This document shows positions 1 to 5,350 of a DNA stretch of 7,891 nt, piece by piece. The translations under genes and the position numbers were made by a program. The notes under the pieces were generated by a model. It was not told the origin of the DNA. It made no database searches and was given only the letters and a program-made list of their open reading frames with translations. Origin of the DNA: Nitrospira bacterium HGW-Nitrospira-1 (GTDB lineage: Bacteria; Nitrospirota; Thermodesulfovibrionia; Thermodesulfovibrionales; UBA6898); the NCBI GenBank assembly GCA_002839535.1, contig PGYF01000050.1:1-7891 (forward strand). Direction: 5' to 3'. How positions within the stretch are numbered: position 1 is the first letter of the stretch; every line of letters starts with the position of its first letter.

Positions 1-213
1 ATCGGACTCTTCTTTGCTTCTTTCCTGCAGCTCTTTACCATCTCAACCTTGAATTTCCAGACCTTTTCAGAGCTTGCCTTTTCCTTTACGCTCACCTTTG
101 AAATCGCGTACAAGGCCCTTCTCTTCTCCCTAATCATGGGGCTTGCGGGCGGGGCGCTTCCTGCTGTCAGGGCAGCAAGGATGAATATCGTGGAGGCGCT
201 GAGGGCAGGGTAA
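1..213 (+). CDS. ABC transporter permease, FtsX/MacB type (C-terminal fragment)
   Basis: The window opens inside this gene; frame 1 is open for 70 codons to a TAA at 211-213. Two hydrophobic stretches are visible, about residues 1-15 and 43-58, the second Gly/Ala-rich. The protein then ends PAVRAARMNIVEALRAG. An ending of PAxRAAxxxxxEALR straight after the last membrane helix is typical of FtsX-like permease domains (MacB, LolC/E and related exporters), whose final helix is followed by a short cytoplasmic tail. The substrate cannot be read from this fragment. The ATPase and any adaptor would lie to the left, outside the window. The family call is fairly safe; anything narrower is not supported. 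Confidence 0.75.
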   Translation: MGLFFASFLQLFTISTLNFQTFSELAFSFTLTFEIAYKALLFSLIMGLAGGALPAVRAARMNIVEALRAG

Positions 214-293
214 CGTCAAGCAGAGCGATAATAAACAGTCCCTTCCACTGACTATTACACAAAAAAAAGAGGAATGGTAAGATAGTAAACACA

Positions 294-473
294 ATGGAAC
301 TCAGAGACAAATTCGAACGGGTCATTGACTATATGCGCATTTCAATTACTGACCGGTGCAATCTCAGATGTGTCTACTGCATGCCTGAAAGAGGCGTGAA
401 ACTTTTCGAACATCGGGAGATGAAGAAGTTTACGCATATTGATGCAGAGGGGAGCGCACGGATCGGCGGATGA
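294..473 (+). pseudogene. moaA: truncated moaA (GTP 3',8-cyclase N-terminus) fused to a moaC stub
   Basis: This 59-codon ORF starts ATG at 294 and stops TGA at 471-473. Residues 1-42 match the start of MoaA, the radical-SAM enzyme of the first step of molybdopterin synthesis: RISITDRCNLRCVYCMPE carries C22, C26 and C29, which would bind the 4Fe-4S cluster. MoaA is normally about 320-340 residues; the rest of the barrel, the GGEP motif and the C-terminal cluster are absent, and I found no continuation in any forward frame. From residue 43 the sequence changes to a MoaC-like start (separate entry). The ATG has no good Shine-Dalgarno site. I read it as a deletion remnant that cannot make active enzyme. 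An assembly join is the main alternative. Confidence 0.75.
420..473 (+). pseudogene. moaC: moaC N-terminal stub (cyclic pyranopterin monophosphate synthase)
   Basis: Codons 43-59 of the preceding ORF read MKKFTHIDAEGSARIGG. The first 14 residues resemble the start of MoaC (E. coli MoaC begins MSQLTHINAAGEAHMVDV), which acts directly after MoaA in molybdopterin synthesis. After SAR the expected MVDV is missing and the frame stops. MoaC is normally about 160 residues, so over 90 percent is gone. The stub is in frame with the MoaA fragment and its ATG (420-422) has only GGGAG almost touching it, so it is probably read only as the tail of that ORF. A short match like this could be chance, but adjacency to MoaA makes homology likely. 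Confidence 0.6.
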
Positions 474-655
474 AGAAAGATGCTGATTTGAAATGCAAAG
501 ACTGCGGCGGACCAATAAAATTGCTGTTTGGCTGCTGTTCGGTGAGTTTCTGCTGCATGGAGTGCAGTAAGAGGTTCGGGCCTGGCGAATATGTTCATGA
601 AATAGATGAAGCCACATGGGAAAAGATCTCCAGCAGGTCATGCGATAGGGCATAG
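470..655 (+). CDS. small dual-CXXC cysteine-rich protein, zinc-ribbon-like
   Basis: This ORF encodes 61 residues with eight cysteines: C9, C12, C22, C23, C28, C29, C32 and C58. C9-x-x-C12 and C29-x-x-C32 form a two-knuckle arrangement able to bind zinc or act in thiol redox. A conserved-looking tail follows (EYVHEIDE, then RSCDRA). The pattern resembles a family of about 60-70 residue dual-CXXC proteins, some of which I recall as selenoproteins; that assignment is from memory. No in-frame UGA occurs here, so this copy uses only cysteine. There is no signal peptide, so it should be cytoplasmic. ATG at 470 is the only in-frame start and lacks a near Shine-Dalgarno, but overlaps the upstream stop as ATGA, suggesting coupled translation. 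Function is unknown. Confidence 0.65.
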   Translation: MKKDADLKCKDCGGPIKLLFGCCSVSFCCMECSKRFGPGEYVHEIDEATWEKISSRSCDRA

Positions 656-679
656 GCATGTCCCTGTTTCTCTTTATGA

Positions 680-706
680 TTGATAACCCATTTTCAGGTA
701 TATTAT
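680..706 (+). promoter_or_regulatory. possible sigma70-type promoter for the IMP cyclohydrolase-larC unit
   Basis: TTGATA at 680-685 and TATTAT at 701-706 resemble -35 and -10 boxes. The 15-bp spacer is shorter than the preferred 17 bp. The pair sits in the 88-bp gap between the dual-CXXC gene and the IMP cyclohydrolase gene, about 38 bp before that start, with a good Shine-Dalgarno (AGGAG, 731-735) after it. Position fits; the match is only moderate. Confidence 0.3.
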
Positions 707-743
707 TAAGCGCTTTTAATTCTGATAAAAAGGAGATGGGAGA

Positions 744-1451
744 ATGAGCATTCGAGAGAACATACATCAGGTGATTGATCTGATAAAGCCCGAGCATATT
801 CTGGTAAGTGTCTTTGATAAAAACGGTCTTGAGGAACTGGTAAAAGGAATACTAAGGGTCAACCCTGCTGCAAGATTTTATTCAACCGGCGGGACAGGGA
901 AGAAAATCAGCGAGATATTGGGCGCTCAATCCGGGAGAAATTATGTCTCTGTTGAGGACTTTACCGGCGCCCCTGAGATGGAGGGCGGTCTTGTCAAAAC
1001 GCTTCATCCAAAGATACATGCGGGACTGCTTGCAGAAAGGGGAAACCTTGCCCACGAAGAATATCTTTACAAAATACTTCCTCAGAACAACGGCAGGCCG
1101 GGAGTATATTTTGATATCTTTGTCGGCAACCTCTATCCTTTTACAACCGTTATTGAAAAAGAGGGCACAACATCCGAGACAGCAAGGGTGAATATTGACA
1201 TAGGCGGACCAGCCATGACCATGGCGTCTGCAAAGAACTGGCACAGCATAGCCGTGCTGACTTCAACCTCCCAGTATGCGGAATTTATGCTGTCATTGAA
1301 AAATCAGAACGGCAAAACAAGCCTCAAACAGAGATTTAAACTTGCGGCCCAGGCGATGAAATCAATCGGAGAATACCGGACGGCTATCGGGGATTATTTC
1401 TCTGCGCTGGATTTTGAGAAAGACGTCAGGCCTTTTTTAAATATTAAATAA
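744..1451 (+). CDS. stand-alone IMP cyclohydrolase (PurH N-terminal, MGS-like domain)
   Basis: It catalyses closure of FAICAR to IMP, the last step of de novo purine synthesis, in the cytoplasm. The 235 residues cover only the cyclohydrolase half of bifunctional PurH (about 520 residues). The AICAR formyltransferase half is absent and no such gene lies nearby, so a split system is inferred. Visible motifs are STGGT (47-51), DFTGAPEM (72-79), VKTLHPKIHAG (84-94), NLYPF (129-133), NIDIGGPAM (150-158) and SAKN (162-165). The lysines at 85 and 164, Y131 and D152 correspond to catalytic-site residues of human ATIC (K66, K137, Y104, D125). The Arg two residues before K66 in ATIC and PurH is Leu83 here. 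AGGAG at 731-735 lies 8 bp before the ATG. larC follows after 18 bp, so the two are probably co-transcribed. Confidence 0.88.
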   Translation: MSIRENIHQVIDLIKPEHILVSVFDKNGLEELVKGILRVNPAARFYSTGGTGKKISEILGAQSGRNYVSVEDFTGAPEMEGGLVKTLHPKIHAGLLAERGNLAHEEYLYKILPQNNGRPGVYFDIFVGNLYPFTTVIEKEGTTSETARVNIDIGGPAMTMASAKNWHSIAVLTSTSQYAEFMLSLKNQNGKTSLKQRFKLAAQAMKSIGEYRTAIGDYFSALDFEKDVRPFLNIK

Positions 1452-1469
1452 GCATGATGCAGGCGCAAC

Positions 1470-2678
1470 TTGAAGATAGCGTATTTTGATTGTTTTTCGG
1501 GTATCAGCGGGGATATGTGCCTTGGCGCGCTTGTTGATGCGGGAGTTTCTCTTCAGGAGATAGAAAAAAGATTAAAAGGCATACCAATAAAAGGGTATTC
1601 GCTGGTTTCAAAAAAGGTCAGGCGAAGCGGAATCTCAGCAACAAAAGTAGACGTAATTGTCAAAAAGGGAAAGCATGACCCGCAGCCTGCGAAAAGAACG
1701 TGGAAGGACATCAGCGGGATAATCAGGGCTTCCACCCTGCCGGACGAAATCAGGAAGAAAGGGAATGAGATATTCAGAAGCCTGTTTGCGGCTGAGGCAG
1801 AAGCGCACGGAGAATCCTTAGCCAAAGTCCACCTCCATGAATTATCTGCAATAGATTGCATCGTTGATATCTTCGGCACATTAATCGGGCTTTCATTGCT
1901 CGGGGCTGATAGAGTGTATTCTTCTCCGGTTAATCTGGGTGGTGGTTTTGTGAAGACCGGCCACGGCCTATTGCCTGTCCCTGCGCCTGCGACAGCCGCG
2001 ATACTTAAGAACACCCTTGTTTATTCTTCAGACGTTCCTTTTGAACTGACTACCCCGACAGGGGCCGCTATACTGAAATCACTGGCAAAAGGTTTTGGCG
2101 TCATGCCATGTTTTCAATACGAAAAAGCAGGCCTTGGAGCGGGGAGCAGAGATATTGTGGACAGGCCGAATGTTCTGAGGGTCTTTATCGGTGAAATGTA
2201 CAGCGAATCCCCTGAGGAAGTCGTTACTGTCATAGAAACGAATATTGATGATATGAACCCCCAGATATATGAATATCTCATGGACGAGCTCTTCAGCAGA
2301 GGGGCGCTGGATGTTTATCTGACTCAGGTGATCATGAAAAAAACAAGACCGGCTGTTAAATTGAGTGTCCTCTGCGAAAGTGATAAAAAAAATGACCTGA
2401 TTGATATTATTTTGAAGGAGACTACCTCTATCGGGGTCCGTTATTTTGAAACACAGCGGGTGACGATGGACAGGGAGGTCAAGGAGTTTTCCATAAAATA
2501 TGGGAAAGTCAGGCTAAAGACCTCCAGAATGGGCAAGTCCCTGGTGAAATGTTCCCCTGAATTTGAAGATTGCAGGAAAATAGCGCAGGAGACCGGGCTG
2601 CCCTTGCGGGAAATAATTGATGAGGTTCAAAGCTCTGCGCAAAGAAAAGGAAAACGCCAGGGCCGCTCTGTATTGTAG
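1470..2678 (+). CDS. larC: nickel-pincer cofactor biosynthesis protein LarC (DUF111), nickel insertion
   Basis: LarC inserts nickel into pyridinium-bisthiocarboxylate mononucleotide in a CTP-dependent step, completing the cofactor of lactate racemase and related LarA enzymes. The 402-residue length is normal. Motifs are DCFSGISGDM (7-16), VHLHELSAIDCIVDI (120-134), GHGLLPVPAPAT (165-176), ETNIDDMNPQIY (256-267), MKKTRP (289-294) and SPEFEDC (362-368). Both halves are in one frame; in Lactobacillus plantarum larC is split and joined by ribosomal frameshifting. The His-rich loop of many LarC proteins is replaced around residues 66-80 by a Lys-rich stretch with one His. The start is TTG at 1470, since no in-frame ATG precedes the conserved KIAYFD; AGG at 1461-1463 is the likely ribosome site. 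larA, larB and larE are not in the window, so the client enzyme is unknown. Confidence 0.9.
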   Translation: MKIAYFDCFSGISGDMCLGALVDAGVSLQEIEKRLKGIPIKGYSLVSKKVRRSGISATKVDVIVKKGKHDPQPAKRTWKDISGIIRASTLPDEIRKKGNEIFRSLFAAEAEAHGESLAKVHLHELSAIDCIVDIFGTLIGLSLLGADRVYSSPVNLGGGFVKTGHGLLPVPAPATAAILKNTLVYSSDVPFELTTPTGAAILKSLAKGFGVMPCFQYEKAGLGAGSRDIVDRPNVLRVFIGEMYSESPEEVVTVIETNIDDMNPQIYEYLMDELFSRGALDVYLTQVIMKKTRPAVKLSVLCESDKKNDLIDIILKETTSIGVRYFETQRVTMDREVKEFSIKYGKVRLKTSRMGKSLVKCSPEFEDCRKIAQETGLPLREIIDEVQSSAQRKGKRQGRSVL

Positions 2679-2688
2679 AGCAGCCCTG
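2658..2688. terminator. probable bidirectional intrinsic terminator between larC and degP
   Basis: CAGGGCCGCTC (2658-2668) pairs with GAGCAGCCCTG (2678-2688), 10 of 11 positions, around a 9-nt loop. The arms include the last larC codons and its TAG. On the minus strand the hairpin is followed by GCGTTTTCCTTTTCTTT, a good T-rich tail for stopping degP transcription. On the plus strand the tail is weaker (TCTTTCC, then TATTTTT 10 bases on). It sits exactly between two convergent genes. Confidence 0.65.
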
Positions 2689-2699
2689 TCTTTCCGTGA

Positions 2700-4163
2700 T
2701 TATTTTTGCGGTAAGGTTACGAATAAAGATATTCCTTTACGGTAAATCAGCAGCAGCACGTCCTCGCCTTTTTTAATTTTAGAAACTATCTCCTGGTAAT
2801 TTTTGGCGTCACTGACTTTTTTTCTGTTGATTTCCTGAATAATATCTCCCTGTATAAGAACGCCTGAAGAAACGCTGTCTTCGGCTATATCACTGATAAT
2901 TACCCCCTTGATCCGGTCCGGTATCTTCAGCCTTTGCGCAATTTCCGGAGCAAGGTTCTGGACGGCAATTCCCTTCATCACGTTTTCATAGCCGCCTGAT
3001 GCAGCTTCCTCCTGCGCAGAGGCCGGTAATTCCCCGATAGTCACCTGGGCTGTCAGTGTTTTATTGTCCCTTATGACCTGCATCTGATGTTCTTCTCCCG
3101 GCAATGTATTTGCGATCATATTACGCAGGATGTAAGGTTCTTCTATTTTTTTTCCGTCATATTCTATTACAACGTCGCCTCTTTTGAGGCCGGCCTTCTC
3201 AGCAGGACTATTTTCAACTACATCGCCTACAAGCGCTCCGGTCGACTCTTTCAGGTTAAATTGTTTTGCCAGTTCAGGAGTTATCCCCTGGATCGAGACG
3301 CCGAGCCAGCCCCTGACAACCTTGCCTTTTTTGATCAGGCTGTCCATGACGGATTTAACCATGTTGCTGGGAATGGCAAAACCTATGCCCTGATAGCCTC
3401 CGCTGGTGCTGTAGATAGCTGTATTGATTCCAACGAGTTCACCTTTGACATTTACGAGTGCGCCGCCTGAATTGCCGGGGTTTATCGCGGCGTCTGTCTG
3501 GATAAAATCCTCATAGTCTGCTATGCCGACATTCGCCCTCCCAAGGGCGCTGACGATGCCCATGGTTACTGTCTGATTCAGCCCGTATGGATTACCTACA
3601 GCGAGGACTATTTCACCCACCTGAAGGAGGTCTGAATTTCCCCAGGATATTGTAGGAATTCCGGCTGCTTCTATCTTTACAATGGATATTTCGGTTTTCG
3701 GATCAGAGCCTATCACCTTGCCGGCATACTCTTTTTTGTCGGACATGAGCACTTTTATTTCATCGGCGTCTTTCACCACATGGTAGTTTGTTATGATATA
3801 TCCGTCAGGAGAGACGATAACCCCTGACCCGAGACCAACGGACTTTTGCTCTTTGGGATGTTGTTGACGGCCGAAATTATCGCCAAAAAACCTCCTGAAG
3901 AACGGGTCATCGCGAAAAGGGTCCATGCCCCCTGCAATCTTGACTGTCCGGGATGTAGATATATTGACGATGGCGGGTTTGACCGCTGCGGTTACCTCTG
4001 CCATTGCCCTGCCGGTCCTTGTCAAAAGATCGATGGAGTCTTTTGATATTGCGGAACTCTGAGCGTAGGCAGCAGGTATGAACTGAGAAGATATCACGAT
4101 TGCGATCACCGCCAAAATGGCGGACCATGCCGGACTGAAAGACAAATTTCTCTTTGATAACAT
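2700..4163 (-). CDS. degP: periplasmic serine endoprotease, DegP/HtrA (Do) family, with Glu at the catalytic Asp position
   Basis: This is an envelope quality-control protease/chaperone of 487 residues, the usual length for the two-PDZ type. The N-terminus is a signal peptide ending near AAYA (31-34), so it is exported. The trypsin-like domain spans about 50-270: H128 in TNYHVV, S232 in NPGNSGGALV. The third triad residue is expected in DPxxD, but here DPKTEIS gives E158. Spacings (30 and 74) equal those of E. coli DegP H105-D135-S210 (30 and 75) within one residue, so E158 occupies the catalytic-acid site. PDZ1 is about 283-375 and PDZ2 about 395-485. A Phe/Arg-rich LA-loop-like stretch lies at 80-105. 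AGGAGG lies 6 bp before the ATG. It diverges from the DUF4197 gene, sharing a 169-bp spacer. Activity with Glu is plausible but unproven. Confidence 0.93.
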   Translation of the reverse strand: MLSKRNLSFSPAWSAILAVIAIVISSQFIPAAYAQSSAISKDSIDLLTRTGRAMAEVTAAVKPAIVNISTSRTVKIAGGMDPFRDDPFFRRFFGDNFGRQQHPKEQKSVGLGSGVIVSPDGYIITNYHVVKDADEIKVLMSDKKEYAGKVIGSDPKTEISIVKIEAAGIPTISWGNSDLLQVGEIVLAVGNPYGLNQTVTMGIVSALGRANVGIADYEDFIQTDAAINPGNSGGALVNVKGELVGINTAIYSTSGGYQGIGFAIPSNMVKSVMDSLIKKGKVVRGWLGVSIQGITPELAKQFNLKESTGALVGDVVENSPAEKAGLKRGDVVIEYDGKKIEEPYILRNMIANTLPGEEHQMQVIRDNKTLTAQVTIGELPASAQEEAASGGYENVMKGIAVQNLAPEIAQRLKIPDRIKGVIISDIAEDSVSSGVLIQGDIIQEINRKKVSDAKNYQEIVSKIKKGEDVLLLIYRKGISLFVTLPQK

Positions 4164-4211
4164 TGTATCCTCCTGGTAAATACTTATTTTTACTGCAAAC
4201 TGATATTTGTG

Positions 4212-4244
4212 AAGAACACTGTGCCAAGAGCACAGGGAGTTCTT
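4212..4244. promoter_or_regulatory. interrupted inverted repeat in the degP / DUF4197 divergent spacer
   Basis: AAGAAC (4212-4217) pairs with GTTCTT (4239-4244), and inside it CTGTGC (4219-4224) pairs with GCACAG (4230-4235) around CAAGA. The arms form 12 bp with a 1-versus-3-base internal loop. It lies 48 bp upstream of the degP start and 88 bp upstream of the DUF4197 start. It could be an operator for either gene or a structure in the degP leader. No T-run follows directly on either strand, so a terminator is unlikely. I do not recognise a known regulator's site. Confidence 0.45.
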
Positions 4245-4263
4245 GCTTATTCATTAATTTTAA

Positions 4264-4269
4264 TACAAT
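4264..4269 (+). promoter_or_regulatory. possible -10 box for the DUF4197 gene
   Basis: TACAAT at 4264-4269 matches the TATAAT consensus at five of six positions, in an AT-rich stretch 63 bp before the start codon. The best -35 partner is a poor TTGCTT at 4243-4248 with a 15-bp spacer. If used, transcription would begin just downstream of the inverted repeat. Weak evidence. Confidence 0.25.
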
Positions 4270-4332
4270 TTTTGAATTTTTAGTGTAAACTTTTTTAGGA
4301 AATAATAAAGAAGTTCACTTTAGGAGAACAGA

Positions 4333-5049
4333 ATGAAAAGGATAGTTTATTCAGTCCTGCTGGTTTTTGTTTTTTGCACATCAGCAGCATATGCCGGACT
4401 TCTGGATACCTTCATGAAAGGCGTCGGCAGCCCTGCAAGCGAGGGGACTGACAACGATACAGTAGTCAATGGCCTCAAGGAAGCCCTCTCTATCGGAACA
4501 GAAAACGCGGTCAGGAACGTTTCACAAACCAATGGCTATTTCGGAAGCAAGATGATCAAGATACTCATGCCTGACAAGATACGGAAAGTTGCCGGCGTGA
4601 TCAGCAAGCTCGGATATCAGAAGGAGGTTGACGAATTTGTTCTCAGCATGAACAGGGCTGCGGAAAAGGCAGCTCCGAAGGCTACTTCCTGCTTTGTTGG
4701 TGCGATCAGGGAAATGTCCTTTGAGGATGCTCGCGGGATATTGAAGGGCGGTGATACTGCTGCAACGGAATTTTTCAAAAAAAAGACCCATGACAAGATT
4801 TATGAGGCCTTCAAGCCGATCATATCAACGAGCATGAACGAGGTCGGGGCGACCCGTTCATACAAGAATATGATGGCAAGGTACGAATCAATTCCTTTTG
4901 TGGACAAGCAGTCTCTTGATCTGGACCACTATGTCACAAACAAGTCCCTCGAAGGGCTTTTTTATATGGTCGGACAGGAGGAAAAGAAGATTCGCACTGA
5001 CCCTGCAGCACGGGTGACAGACCTTTTAAAGACTGTCTTCGGGAAGTAG
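4333..5049 (+). CDS. DUF4197 family exported protein, function unknown
   Basis: The protein has 238 residues. Residues 1-21 form a signal peptide with a likely cut after AYA (19-21); there is no lipobox. The mature, mostly helical protein matches DUF4197 as I know it: GLKEALSIGTENAV (47-60), MNRAAEKAAPKA (106-117), DARGILKGGDTAAT (132-145), DLDHYVTNKSLEGLF (196-210) and IRTDPAARVTDLLKTVFG (220-237). The family is widespread in Gram-negative bacteria and has no established role, so no reaction is claimed. AGGAG (4322-4326) lies 6 bp before the ATG, making the start secure. It diverges from degP, and mlaA lies 300 bp downstream on the same strand, so an envelope-related task is a reasonable guess from context only. 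Confidence 0.85.
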   Translation: MKRIVYSVLLVFVFCTSAAYAGLLDTFMKGVGSPASEGTDNDTVVNGLKEALSIGTENAVRNVSQTNGYFGSKMIKILMPDKIRKVAGVISKLGYQKEVDEFVLSMNRAAEKAAPKATSCFVGAIREMSFEDARGILKGGDTAATEFFKKKTHDKIYEAFKPIISTSMNEVGATRSYKNMMARYESIPFVDKQSLDLDHYVTNKSLEGLFYMVGQEEKKIRTDPAARVTDLLKTVFGK

Positions 5050-5068
5050 CCTTTTACTTGCATGAACG

Positions 5069-5218
5069 ATGATCATTATTACAGTCTTGGTCGCAGTTGT
5101 GGGCTGGTTTATCGTCCATCAGTTGTCGATATCAAGAGATATAAAGAATAAGAGAACCGAATTAAAAATCAAATATCTAATCGAGGCATACAGAAGTCTA
5201 CAGGACTTCGTCGGCTGA
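5069..5218 (+). pseudogene. N-terminal stub of a membrane-anchored hypothetical protein (49 codons)
   Basis: The ORF ATG 5069 to TGA 5216-5218 has one hydrophobic segment (residues 2-16, IIITVLVAVVGWFIV). A charged stretch follows: RDIKNKRTELKIKYLIEAYRSL (23-44, split as RDIKNKRTELK and IKYLIEAYRSL). I recall uncharacterised proteobacterial proteins of about 130-150 residues that start this way: one helix, then RD-x-x-x-KR-x-E-(L/I)-(R/K)-(V/I)-x-YLIEAYR. Here the frame ends five codons after YRSL. No continuation was found in the other frames of the next 130 bases. There is no Shine-Dalgarno site. I read it as the remains of such a gene. A functional 49-residue membrane peptide is possible, and the family recollection needs a search. 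Confidence 0.45.
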
Positions 5219-5350
5219 ACTCGGCGGCCTGTTGCCTCACATGGAAATCAACACGAAATGATGCTTGCAAAGGTTTTCTAAAGCTTAATAGACTAAAAAA
5301 CCATACAGTATTGAGTTTGCATTTTTTAGGAAATGGGGATAAGAATTGAT
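5219..5350. other. non-coding spacer before mlaA
   Basis: No gene, strong hairpin or repeat was recognised here. It is AT-rich from about 5265, and TTGCAA (5265-5270) with TTAATA (5285-5290) is at best a poor promoter pair with a 14-bp spacer. The mlaA promoter presumably lies here or mlaA is read from the DUF4197 gene; the sequence does not decide. Confidence 0.4.

Noticed and set aside
214..293. Terminator or promoter between the ABC permease and the moa scar
   Set aside because: Only a 4-bp AGTC/GACT dyad and an A-run are visible; not enough to call anything.
420..473. moaA rescued by a frameshift after residue 42
   Set aside because: Neither other forward frame shows the GGEP region or any later MoaA motif; the continuing frame instead resembles the MoaC start.
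342..797. Long minus-strand frame (151 codons) across the moa scar, the CXXC gene and the purH start
   Set aside because: It overlaps three plus-strand reading frames with recognisable families, has no recognisable domain and reads as low-information antisense translation.
882..1244. Minus-strand 120-codon frame inside the IMP cyclohydrolase gene
   Set aside because: Shadow of a conserved enzyme; no family features and no ribosome site.
3087..3470. Plus-strand 127-codon frame inside degP
   Set aside because: Antisense shadow of the PDZ and protease region, which is clearly coding on the other strand.
4217..4232. Sigma-54-like TTGGCAC on the minus strand upstream of degP
   Set aside because: The -24 half matches, but the -12 TTGC element is missing at the right distance; the bases are explained by the inverted repeat.
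4291..5334. Identical 13-mer TTTTTTAGGAAAT at 4291-4303 and 5322-5334, upstream of the DUF4197 gene and mlaA
   Set aside because: Short, T-rich and at different distances from the start codons and from nearby TTGA boxes; probably chance, though worth a glance if a genome-wide motif scan is done.
5333..5350. Upstream mlaA start at ATG 5333
   Set aside because: AGG ends only 2 bp before it, and the extra residues MGIRID precede a normal signal-peptide start at 5351.
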